Made by a program: the position numbers and the translations under genes
Shown here: positions 54,901-64,000 of the stretch, piece after piece
How positions within the stretch are numbered: the first letter of the stretch is position 1
Layout of the letters: the number at the start of each line of letters is the position of its first letter
Assembly (NCBI GenBank): GCA_011037195.1
Contig: JAAEAF010005087.1
Span: 1 to 64,000, forward strand
Direction: 5' to 3'
DNA length: 64,000 bases
Source of the DNA: Triatoma infestans
Lineage: Eukaryota > Arthropoda > Insecta > Hemiptera > Reduviidae
The notes under the pieces: generated by a model
Told to the model about the DNA's origin: nothing
The model's input: the letters and a program-made list of their open reading frames with translations, nothing else
Databases searched by the model: none

Positions 54901-56529
54901 ATTAGCATCATTACAATCACTAATTACTAAAACATCTTTGTCTTCCGCATAAGAAAATTTTGGTAAGTTGTGAGCTTCAGAAATAGATAGGTTGATTTCG
55001 TGAGTAAACAATTCCTGATCGCTCTCTTCATGGCTAGAAACATTGTCTTCACCAGGTTTGATAGTATCATCACCAATTTCCATTGGAGTCTTCGGAGGAA
55101 TTGAAGAATCCTCGTCTATTACACTAGTAGCACTGTTATTTATTTTATTTTCCTGAAGAGTTTCAATAAGATTTTTAAGCTTATCCGACCATTCTTTCCT
55201 TCTTTGCCACTGAGTTTCTTTTAAAACTTCGGGTTCATTCATTTTATGCTTGCCGAAATTCGGGAAACCTTTTGAAAGCGAAGCTTTCCCAAAATATCCC
55301 TGCAAAAGTAATAAATGGTTAGTTAATTTAAATTACTTATACGATAACTGGCATGTACATAGAATCTGAAATTTATTATTTAAAATCATAGCAATTTCTC
55401 TAACAACATATTTATTGAAATGGTAGTAAATTAGGAGAGAAAAAAGAACATAAAAAAAACCCTAACCTACGGAATTTTTTTTCTAAAAACAATAAATAAA
55501 CCTGGGTTTGTTTTCTGGAATTCATTTTCTTTTTTACTTGTCAACAGAAAGTAAAATATTAACATTAAGAGATGACTAAAAAATAATTATACTAAATGAG
55601 GTACATCAAACTTTCGTGGAATACGGATTTTAATAAGGATGATCGTAACAAAAATAGAAAATGTTTATAATTCAATGTTGGCAGATGGCGATAACATGAA
55701 TAAGAAATACAAGAACGATGGTTCTGGGAGAATAATTCAGAATTCATCTATATAAGCCAAGGTGTCTTGGGACCCATTGGCTGGTAGGCTGTGAAAGGGT
55801 GAATAAGAAATTGCAGGACCAGAGCTCTTGAGGAAAACGGGAGCGCAGCCCCTAATTAGAAAGTATAAGCCCAAGATTGACAAATACAGAACAACTTTTA
55901 ATGATATTTCCGTTTATAAACATTATTTTGCATTTCATGTCTTGCGCCCCTAATTTCAATTCAGTATGGAATGCAAAATAATTTAAAAAACGGAAATAAC
56001 GTATTGCGCAAAACACACGATTTAGGTCGTGTACATAGGTTACATAAAAAAATATGGAGTATTCCCGAAATCTATTATTTTGCATTTAACCTTAAAAACA
56101 AGCATAAATAAGTCCAGAGTTAAAAAATGTTTTTTCACAAATATAATGGCTTTTCCATATAACCCACTAAACAGAAGAACAAGTTCAGCATAAAGTCTTG
56201 TTGTCTTTACATCCCACATAATCTTAATGATTTATTATTAATTCTTCATATTATGCTTAAAAGCCTGAAGAAAAATTGTGAAACAAGGTGAGATTTATAA
56301 AATATAACTACTAATAAGCAAACTTTTACAGTAAAGTTACCATTGTGTATAGCGCTTTAATTTCCTCTGGATCATCTACAATAACTGAATTTCCATTGAA
56401 ATAACCAGAAAATGTACCATCATTGCCATATTCATCAAAAAATGCACCACTATCATAAAAAACAGGAAGGGGCGCTGATTTGGTTATATGACTACCTTTC
56501 CGTTTTGGCGTTGGAGATTTCAACTCCAT
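51952..56529 (-). CDS. TSEN2: TSEN2, catalytic subunit of tRNA-splicing endonuclease
   Basis: Four minus-strand exons, 56341-56529, 54627-55299, 53760-53917 and 51952-52095, join in phase to 387 residues. TSEN2 (Sen2) cuts the 5' splice site of intron-containing pre-tRNAs within the nuclear TSEN complex. The N-terminal part shows NSVIVDDPEEIKALYTMGYF and FGKASLSKG, as in the family. The middle is acidic and variable. The nuclease fold begins LTLEEAFFLSFALGCLQV and continues AYHYFRAKGWVVKSGLKFGG. The catalytic triad is visible: Tyr in ILYKDGPP, His in FFHASY, and Lys in ETCNK at the exon 3-4 junction. The C-terminus reads FKVKEFLLRRW. It is shorter than human TSEN2 (about 465), mainly in the linker. 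The start codon at 56529 gives MELKSPTPKRKG. Confidence 0.94.
52430..52620 (+). mobile_element. RTE-like LINE scrap in TSEN2 intron 3
   Basis: WYGYVRRMGKNGTQNGYG in one frame corresponds to the WxGHVxRM block near the end of RTE-type LINE polymerase ORFs. The following bases are decayed. It is antisense to TSEN2. Confidence 0.45.
54040..54590 (-). mobile_element. Decayed copia-type RNase H fragment in TSEN2 intron 2
   Basis: On the minus strand, frame pieces read PISLISQMHFAAEYIAVSSS, then NLQLREHKKL and further on IKHGDLAIRSRCLYEL. These have the order of copia RNase H (PIxWxSRKQ...SSAEAEYIAxS...WLRxL...TKHIDxRYHFxRE). Deletions and stops are many. The assignment rests mainly on the AEYIAVSS motif. 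It lies in sense orientation within the intron. Confidence 0.5.
56150..56285. repeat. Local direct duplication flanking TSEN2 exon 1 (first copy)
   Basis: The block from CCATATAACCCACTAAACAGAAGAACA through CACATAATCTTAATGATTTATTA to CTTCATATTA (56155-56255), given here in pieces, recurs at 56631-56736 with small changes. The copies lie on both sides of TSEN2 exon 1, so recombination between them would remove the first exon. Confidence 0.7.
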
Positions 56530-57243
56530 TATGATTTAAAACAAAATAATTGCAAAATATCTTCAATTCATCCTTTAGGTTCAAACATTAAGGATGGCTT
56601 CTAACTGTTGGTTCTAAATGAAATGGCAATTCCATATAACCCACTTAACAGAAGAACACGTTCACTGTAAACAATCTTGTTACCTATCCATCACAAATAA
56701 TCTTAAAGATGTATTAATAACTTCTTCATATTATAGCATAAAGAAAAATTTCTGAATTAATTTGTCTAGTAACCAGTAAATGATAATGACAAATTAATTT
56801 ATTACAGATTCACTTTTACCAAGAAATAAAAACACGAAATACATTCCTAAAGACGTTTTAAAATTTACGAATATCGATAATTGCAAGTTCGATTACTCAC
56901 ACATCTAAATCATAAAAGACTCCCGGTGTCATTGGGTTTTGTTTTCCTCAGCAATTGGTTCTATTAGTCAAAATTCTATAAGGGTGCAATTGAAGAAAGG
57001 ATATGTATTTGTAAAGTTTCATTAGTGATAAATAATTAGTACAATCATACATAACCCAGAAATTGATTATATTACTTTATTTTACTTTTTAGATCTACAA
57101 ACAAAATATTAACCACACAATATTATGAGTTATGTTGGACTGTAGTTCGGGATATTTAATAAAGTTTCTTTCCTGTTAGTCAGTGAAAAGTTTTAATTTT
57201 TTAGGATATTTAGTGATATTTAACAAGTTTCGAAACAGCAAAA
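56530..57243. promoter_or_regulatory. Shared upstream region of divergent TSEN2 and PPP1R7
   Basis: The start codons of TSEN2 (minus) and PPP1R7 (plus) face away from each other across 714 bp. The sequence is AT-rich and has no clear TATA box. A segment at 56620-56750 (CCATATAACCCACTTAACAGAAG) repeats one at 56155-56285 (CCATATAACCCACTAAACAG) in TSEN2 intron 1, a local duplication of about 120 bp that spans the TSEN2 first exon. A bidirectional promoter is an inference from the layout. Confidence 0.5.
56628..56750. repeat. Local direct duplication flanking TSEN2 exon 1 (second copy)
   Basis: The partner of 56150-56285: CCATATAACCCACTTAACAG, then GTTCACTGTAAACAATCTTG, then CTTCTTCATATTATAGCATA. 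It lies upstream of the TSEN2 start codon, inside the shared promoter region. Confidence 0.7.
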
Positions 57244-60200
57244 ATGAATGGAAGTGAATTAAGTATGTATTACATTTTGTAATAATTGTTTATAAGAATT
57301 TTCTATTAAATTCGAATAAGATCATTATTGTTAATTATTCCTCAAATATAATATAGGCGACTCAAAAGGAGATAACGCGGAAGAAAAGAGTAACACTGAA
57401 GTATCATCTCAGCGAGTGCAAATTTTACCAAATACAAGTTGGTGCCTTTTTTAATGAATTATCTAGATTAAGTATTTTTTAGCTGTTATTTCCAAATGGC
57501 TTAATTTTGATTGGGGAATGATGTATTTTTTGCTAGATTACTTAATTAGATAGGAATTACAGAGTATTTGTTTCTTTTTTCTTGGTTTTCGATCATCATT
57601 AATTGTCAAAAAATAAAAATGATTCTATTACTTGCACGGATATAAAACCCTGAAAATTTGTTTCATTGCTCAGGAAATGGAGTAGGAGATCAAGAAGATG
57701 AACCACCTGGTGAAATAGTTGTTATTGATGTTAATGCTACGGTGACAATTTTTTACATTTTATTTTATTTATTTTTATTTCAATAAACTTAATAACTTTT
57801 AATAATTTATTATTTTTATCATGTATAGGAGTTGGATTTAAATTACAGTAGAATCCGTGAGATAACTGCAGCTGAACTTGAAAAATTAAAGTCTCTCGAG
57901 TGCCTTTATCTTCGTTGGAACTTAATAAAGAAAATTGAAAATTTACAATCTTTGGTTACACTTCGTGAACTTGAATTATATGGAAATCAGATTACTACTA
58001 TTGAAGGATTAGAATGTCTTGTAAATCTGGAGTAAGTTTTTTTTAATAGCTACAGATTATTGTTATTATTAACAATCACCTTCAGGAAACGGTGGAGATA
58101 ATTATTATTATTGAAACTGATGCCTAATGGTTTGGGACCTAAGCCTATATGGCTTTTATCCTCTCGTTTCCCCCCATTAACAGATAATATTTGTCAAATA
58201 CCATATTATTGTTAGTGAAATGCCTTTTAATTTTTTTAATGCAGGTTTTTGGATCTTTCATTTAATCGTATACCAGAGATAAAAGGGTTGGAAAATCTTA
58301 CTAAATTAGAGAAATTATTTCTATCTGCAAACAAAATTTCTAAAATTGAAAATATTAATCATCTCAGCAAATTGAAACTTCTTGAATTAGGAAATAATAA
58401 AATACGGGTATGGGTTTGTTTGTACTCTTTTAAGTTTTACCTACATACATCGTAGCCTTTAAATGTATTAAAATGGAAATATTTTTTACAGACCATTGAA
58501 AATTTAGAAGGTTTAGATGAATTGCAAAGCTTGTTTTTGGGAAAGAATAAAATAAGCAAAATTGATAGAATTAGTACCTTGAAAAATCTACGTCAGCTGA
58601 GTATCCAGGTATTGTAATATTGTTCATTCGTGTGCTTGTTCATAAACAAACCTTGCGTTAACGCATGTAAATGATCTTTTCCATTTGTTTTTCATAGTGT
58701 AATCGCATAACGAAAATTGAGAATTTGAATGAACTCGTGGATTTAGAAGAGTTATATCTATCTGAAAATGGTATTGAAGTGATTGAAGGTCTTGAGAATA
58801 ATTTGAAATTAAATACTATTGATTTAGCATTTAATAAGATAGAAAAGATTGGAAATCTCAGTCATCTATCAGAATTAACAGAGTTTTGGGTAACTATTTA
58901 GTTATTTAATTATTTTTAAAGCTTAATAAGAAATATTCTCTTATCATACTACAAAAAAGTGTAATAAAATTATGAATTAAGAATGAATTTGCAAGAAATA
59001 TTTTTATTTTTCTTATTTATAGTAGGAAGTAATTGTTGCGATCGTGTCAAATTTGTGAAATTCAATGACTTTTCACCGGAAATTCATTCAGAAACTATAT
59101 CACAGAAAGCTCAAACTTGATATTCCGTTTACTTAGGTACAACTGTCAATATTAATATACATTAGAAGAATTGGTAGAATTTCAAATTTGAAGAAAATCA
59201 GTTAAACCTAAGCACGACCTTAGAGAATAGGTTAGGTTTTTGAGTTCTTTGGAATTTTTCTCGAAAACAATCAAACGATTTTGTTTAAACATGAAATGCT
59301 AACTGGACAGTCTAAATTATCACATTGATTTGTAATGTTCTTTGGAAAAAATTGATTTCAGGAAATTTTTGACGTTAAATTTTAAATATACAGGATATGG
59401 TCATTGTTATTGGCACTCTGGATTGTTCGCATTGGATATACCATCTAATTTTAATTTTAGTTTCTTTGTTTCATAGATTACTTCGGTCTGTCGCATTTAT
59501 TGTTTAGTCACATAATTTCAGAAATTACTGAATCGTTTTTCAGAGTGCTTTTGTATTCTGTTTTAAATTGTTGCAAGCCTGATAACTCTAAACTTATTTT
59601 TTCGAGTAAACATTTTAAAATAATACTTTAGAGGAAAGCCTGACATCAGTTTGTCTTGAAAAAGTGAACGAGTTTTCGGATAAAAGTGAACGAAACATCT
59701 TTACATATTCAGTAAATATAATAAGTTCAAAACAATTGAAAAAATCCCAGAAACCTGAAAAAATTATTCCGAAAGTAGGTACTATTTTCGTTACATTAAT
59801 TTGTATCAATTTTATTGCATATTAAACGAAAAATCAAGTATAAATATCTGTACTTTTGGTTTTAAATTAACTTCGATCAGATACTTAAAAAAATATTTTC
59901 TGATTCCTGGGTAGATATATGCAGGAAGGATTCAGTCAAGAAAACGTTATCACATTTATTTTTTAAATGTCTTCTTCTTCTCATGGAGCTACAACCCTTG
60001 AAGGGTTCCCTCCTTGACCTTCCTTAGTTTAAATTCTCCAGACATCTCTAGCTTTCCCTAGACCTTGTGGAAAACTTTCCTTGTCCACTGCTAGACATTT
60101 ATCATTTTAAAATCTTCTTCTACTTCCTGCAGCCATATAGCCTTGGCCTCCCTCTAGTCTCTAGCCTCTGTACCTCTAGGTCTTCTACCTCCCTGATACC

Positions 60201-62061
60201 CGTTAGTGGAGCTCTTCTTTCCTCCATTCATTGCAGTTGACCAACTATCGTATCTTTCCGAGCTTAATTACGATATGAGGTAGCATTCTTTAATTACTTT
60301 TTTTGAAGGCCCTTACGCCCTCGAAATAGTGCTATCCTACATGCAAATCTCTAAATATTCTTGCCCTCCTCGTTTTAAACCATCATTCTCAAACTCCATG
60401 ATTACTTCTCCAAAGCGACCTCAGATCGCGCTACTATGACCACATCATCTGCATACTTGATTGTAGATGTTGCCACTAAAGCTTATGGATAATTTGCGGA
60501 GAGCCAGCTCAAGTATTAGGTTAAAGAGTATCGGGGAACCCGGATCTCCTTGTTTGAAACCTTCCTTCATTGGGAATTCTTGTAAAACTTAATTTTGTAT
60601 TAATACTTTGTCACGGAGTTAGACAGGATCATCCTGATCAGACTTATGATTTTAGTTGGCATTTGCAGACTTTTCATACAATTGAGGAGCCCTCAAAAAA
60701 ATGGAATTAAGCCACCTTGAAATCCATTATAAGGATATTTCTCGTAATGAAAACGTGATCTGTCGTTGTCCTGTTCTGACGGAATCCTTCAACTACTTGC
60801 TCAGCTGCTCTTTTAGTCCTATTAGTAAGAAGGATTGCCACAATTTTGTACACTATGTACAGGGATGAGATACCACGGTAATTATTACATTTTAACCGGC
60901 TTCATTTCTTATGCCAAAGCATAGTCTTTAGGCTCACATTACTTTCTCTAAAAGTTCCTCACGAAGCCCATTCCCGCCGCATTTTTTTTTTGCGGCGCAT
61001 CGACAGCGGTGGTCATTAGCGCCTCCGCCGTACTTTTAACATTTCAAAGGTAATGCAGACCTTACCAGAAGCCCTTATTCTCTTTCTCCTCATTCATATT
61101 AGTCTAGATATCTCGAATGTTTAAAAGGTCTCGAAATACTCCATCCTCTTTCTAATAATTCTTTCACATCATCTGCTCTCTTGTAAACCCCTTCTAAAGC
61201 TTCTTATGCCCTCAGTATTATTTGCATGTCGGGAATCGATTAGCATTATATGATTCCGCGTCACAACACCCGCCACCTATGGCTCTAAGTGAATTTTTTT
61301 ATGAGGAAATTAGGTACTGGTCACTTTCACGTTCTCATCTACTGCAAAATCAATCAATCTGGCTCCATTATCATTGGTAACATTGGTACTTGCCTTACTT
61401 ACTATGGCGCACTCCGATTACTGGTACGTACGTCGCTTCCTTGCCCACCTTCGCATTCAAGTCTTCTCGACTGGTCCTGACGTCGTATCCCGGGAATTTA
61501 TTATAAAATCGGTTTTCAGCACTCTTCCTGACTATGTTTTAACACGTTAAGATTTTAACCTTGCTGCAATTTTCTTCTTTATTTATCTTTAGAGCCCCTG
61601 AAGACGGCAAGATATTTCATGTTGTAAATAATAATGAGAATCCTATTCTTATATAAAATAGTAATTTCAACAAAAATTAAGAAGTTCTCTTTACAAATGA
61701 CCGGGAAAACTTCGGGGATAGAAACTTGTAGTAATTTAAAAATATTTTCAATATCATAAAGCCTTTTGTTATATTGTAATAGGCCAGCATAATTTGGTCA
61801 TTGCCATATAATAATTTCCGTTTTTTTTTTAATTCGATCCTTTTTTTTGCCTTACCGAAACAAATTAGTTAAATATGCTTTTGTTTCCAGATAAATAATA
61901 ATAACATATCTGCTTGGAAGTGCTTGGATGAGCTTACTTCAAATAAAAAGTTAGCAACAGTATACCTTGAAAGAAATCCAATTTCTAAGGACCTAAGCTA
62001 CAGAAGGAAAATAAAATTGACCATTCCTTGGATTACACAGATAGATGCTACATTGACATGA
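57244..62061 (+). CDS. PPP1R7: PPP1R7 (sds22), leucine-rich regulator of protein phosphatase 1
   Basis: Eight exons (57244-57262, 57357-57437, 57674-57741, 57829-58031, 58245-58407, 58492-58608, 58698-58889, 61891-62061) join in phase to 337 residues. Sds22 binds the PP1 catalytic subunit in nucleus and cytosol and controls its biogenesis and mitotic activity. After an acidic N-terminus, about eleven 22-residue leucine-rich repeats run from ELDLNYSRIREI to the end, for example LRELELYGNQITTIEGLECL, FLSANKISKIENINHLSKLK, ELYLSENGIEVIEGLENN and LAFNKIEKIGNLSHLSELTE. The C-terminal cap is kept (TVYLERNPISKD...ITQIDAT). Human PPP1R7 is 360 residues; the N-terminus is shorter here. Intron 7 is 3 kb and repeat-filled; the others are short. 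Confidence 0.96.
58093..58190 (-). mobile_element. I-like LINE 3' tail in PPP1R7 intron 4
   Basis: ATTATTATTATTGAAACTGA and GCCTAATGGTTTGGGACCTA, with CTAAGCCTATATGGC, match the 3' end of the minus-strand LINE at 9786 (GCCTAATGGCGCGGGACCTA). This is a severely 5'-truncated copy of about 95 bp with the same trinucleotide tail. Confidence 0.7.
59025..59420 (-). repeat. CTTCCGGTT-family repeat in PPP1R7 intron 7
   Basis: Starts AGGAAGTAATTGTTGCGATC, GTGTCAAATTTG and TTTTCACCGGAAATTCATTC, the reverse of the family's tail. Confidence 0.5.
59968..61070 (-). mobile_element. RTE-like LINE remnant in PPP1R7 intron 7
   Basis: On the minus strand, in order from 61070 down: EQVVEGFRQNRTTTDHVFIT (near 60760-60810), IISLIRMILSNSVTKY (60605-60650), GFKQGDPGSPILFNL (60515-60565), VATSTIKYADDVV (60430-60475). 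The 3' end is CAAGGGTTGTAGCTCCATGA (59978-60002). The end matches AAGGGTTGTAGCGTCATGGA at 8820-8838, so this is the same family. RT active-site residues are visible but frames are broken. It is antisense to its host gene. Confidence 0.75.
61071..61500 (-). mobile_element. Probable upstream extension of the RTE-like remnant
   Basis: The sequence is of the same slightly higher GC and continues the LINE without a visible boundary. No clear endonuclease motif was recognised, so the left limit of the element is uncertain. Confidence 0.3.
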
Positions 62062-62685
62062 ATGATATAATAGTCACAACTGCAATCGAAGATTTTTGTA
62101 AATGTCCTTGTTCTCACATTAGTTTTTGGAAAAATAAATATATATTTTATTGTATTATCACAATTATTGTACTTCCTATAAAAAAAAAGTTTACTCTTTT
62201 ATGAAATTTATCTATAACAATTTCCCTTAATTAAGTTAGTCTAATCGTTGTAGTAATGAATGAAAAGAAGCATTGTTTACCTTAAAAAAAGAAAAAAACT
62301 TTTAATTTTTCCATATTAATGCTAAATTAGTTTTAGAAATAAATTTATCTTAATTTTAAATATTGCATTATTTTATTAAAATTAGTTATATATTTACTTA
62401 TATTTTTTTTCTTCATTAATTACAATAAATAGCCTTTCCTATTATTGTTAACTGATCAGTCACCAGCTGAAATAAAAATGGAAATAGTTATTTGATGTTT
62501 ATGTTGTGTTCCATTTAAATAAATTTGAAATGGAGAAAATGTATTTTACTGATAATAAAAGAACTAACAAAATAAGCCTTCTCTCAATCTTTTTTTTTTT
62601 AAGTCTGATAACACTCGCAACTCACCCGTCTTTCTCTTGGTTGCAAGAATCACAATTTCTTTAAACCTTTAATTTAAAAGTAAAG
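62062..62685. other. PPP1R7 3' UTR and AT-rich spacer
   Basis: A candidate polyadenylation signal AATAAA lies near 62133. The rest is AT-rich with no further gene. Confidence 0.45.
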
Positions 62686-62895
62686 TAATGCGTATTCAAA
62701 GTAAGGTAATGTATATTTTTCAGGTAAGCATTACACCCAACATCCAATCAGGAGCCATGGACCCTTTTACTACTTTAATATGTCTTACTCATTATAACAA
62801 ATTTACTATATCTTACTTGTTAATATAACAAATAAAATCCAACTGAGACTAGGAATAGAGGTTTGATCCCAGCCAATTACCACTTCATTTGGAAT
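62686..62895 (-). repeat. Degraded SINE family 2 copy
   Basis: GTAATGTATATTTTTCAGGTAAGCATTACACCCAACATCCAATCAGGAGCC, compared in pieces, parallels GTAATGCCTATTTTTTCAGGCGTGC...ACGTCCAACTACCAATTAGGTG of the intact copies. A weak B-box-like block (GAGGTTTGATCCCAG) is near the far end. Confidence 0.5.
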
Positions 62896-62959
62896 ATCAG
62901 CATAAGCACATGTTGTGCTAAATTTCATATGGCTAAATTACCAGACAGCTACCATTTAT

Positions 62960-63960
62960 TTAGTGAAGATACTACTTATCGTATAGAAATCAACCAAATA
63001 TCTTAGTATTTTCGAAAAATATTTCAAATAAAAGTGATAGATTTATATTTATGCAGTTATCATTGCATAAGTTCAAAGAAAATTGTTGTAGCTGGTTCTT
63101 AGAAAGTTAAGAAAAAAAAAAATCACCCTATAAAGTTTTAAAATCGTACTTCTTATTGACCCAATTTTCTTCAAATTTGAAATACATAGCAATGCTACTA
63201 ATATATCTTAAATATGATATTGGTGGTAGAACCATACATTGTAAGCAATTCTTTAGAGGAAAGCTTCCAGCTCTCCAAGATCCTTAAAAAAATCAATTTT
63301 TCCTGAAAGGTATTTGAAATAAAAAGTGAGGAGGAATTTGTGTGTAGATTAACACACGAAGTATAAGGAAAACTAAAGAAAGAAAGAGAGATAGTTGTGG
63401 TTGGTTCCGCAGAGCCGGAAAGCATCAGAGATATTTTCCGTGATAGCCTGCTTCTTTTTGTGATACTCGACCGGTTTCAGGCGTTCGCCCATCATCAGGA
63501 TGTTTTTGTCAAAACCGTGTGATAACACAGACTTGAACAGAGCCAATTTAGTTGATACACACCACACATGCTCGAAAACCGGTCGATGACCACAAAAAGA
63601 AGCAAGCTTTTACAGAAAATATAATCTCTGATGAGAAAGAGAGATATATTCGGGGAAAAACACGCGAAAATAGTAAAAACCATTCAGTAAGTAGTCGCAC
63701 ATTCGTTTTTGGGTTTTGTCCAAAACTTTCGTGCTTCATGCAGGGTTTACCTAAGCTGATAACAAATTTGAGCTCCTAGCGAGTTTTCGTTTTTGAAATA
63801 TATAGTTCACCTAAGCAAAAAAACATTTTTTAAGGCTTAAAAAAAAATGTTAAAGGCTTTTCCAGCGAAAACTCAAATTCGAAAATTTATACAATCATAA
63901 TAGTTCCCATAACAGTATGAGTATGTAATAAAGCAAACGCCAAATATTATTAGTGTTATA
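62960..63960 (+). repeat. CTTCCGGTT-family repeat, interrupted by a foldback element
   Basis: AAATATTTCAAATAAAAGTGATAG (63015), the CGTACTTCTTATTGACCCAATTTTCTTCAAATTTG unit start (63145; compared in pieces) and a tail near 63840-63915 (TTTTCCAGCGAAAACTCAAAT, CGAAAATTTATACAATC) identify the family. The foldback 63423-63633 lies within it. Confidence 0.5.
63423..63633 (-). repeat. Foldback element with hammerhead-ribozyme-like core
   Basis: Arms 63423-63478 and about 63574-63633 are inverted copies (CATCAGAGAT, GCTTCTTTTTGTG, CGACCGGTTT). On the minus strand the second half reads CTGATGA (63498-63492), then a hairpin TGGGCGAACGCCT (63491-63479), then GAAAC (63478-63474), then CGGTCGAG. The first arm ends ACCGGTTTTCGAGC. 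These are, in order, the cleavage side, CUGAUGA, stem II and GAAA of a hammerhead, with the arms as stem III. Stem II starts after one extra U and is short. The element matches the plan of 39923-40143. Confidence 0.6.
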
Positions 63961-64000
63961 TTTATTTGCCATAAAAATGATTAAACACAACTATAATTTC

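Noticed and set aside
63373..63779. Small ORFs on both strands near the right end
   Set aside because: They fall in the foldback element and its flanking repeat, and their codons follow the inverted arms.
6..64000. CRISPR array, operon, prophage or bacterial system
   Set aside because: The 60-bp periodic array is a protein-coding repeat with no spacers. Genes have introns and the region is eukaryotic.

Overview
The window is animal nuclear DNA, most likely from an arthropod and probably an insect. The evidence is spliced genes with GT-AG introns, AT-rich spacers full of homopolymers and microsatellites, tRNA-derived SINEs, jockey-, RTE- and I-like LINEs, mariner transposons and an LTR element. 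I see no bacterial or viral block and cannot name the species.

Positions 1-36,500 are almost entirely mobile-element debris. They hold a broken mariner (3502-4823), an intact mariner (26002-27295, 351-codon transposase), a 5'-truncated jockey-like LINE with its own target duplication (13081-15669), RTE-like LINE pieces, RNase H ends of I-like LINEs, a solo LTR with a 4-bp target duplication (24359-24758), two tRNA-derived SINE families, and many copies of a non-coding interspersed repeat carrying the phrase CTTCCGGTTgacc. Several insertions sit inside copies of that repeat, so their relative ages can be read directly.

Positions 36,600-62,100 are a compact gene cluster. In order: CDC26 (+, APC/C subunit), a large unrecognised gene (+, 38681-46712) with a signal peptide and about fifty 20-residue Ser/Arg/Glu repeats, CMC1 (+, mitochondrial twin CX9C protein, three exons), TSEN2 (-, catalytic subunit of tRNA-splicing endonuclease, four exons, Tyr-His-Lys triad kept), and PPP1R7/sds22 (+, eight exons, leucine-rich-repeat regulator of PP1). 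CMC1 and TSEN2 converge with 290 bp between stop codons. TSEN2 and sds22 diverge with 714 bp between start codons. Introns in this cluster carry a foldback element, a copia-like remnant, an RTE remnant and LINE tails. The last 2 kb are repeat again.

The most novel item is the 20-residue-repeat gene: an encoded, apparently secreted polyampholyte with an exact 60-bp period, a cysteine-containing N-terminal region and a hydrophobic C-terminus. Second are two foldback elements (39923-40143 and 63423-63633) that share one architecture: long arms ending in TTTC, then a CTGANGA-hairpin-GAAA segment like a hammerhead ribozyme core. Everything here was read by eye; similarity assignments rest on recognised family motifs, not on database searches.
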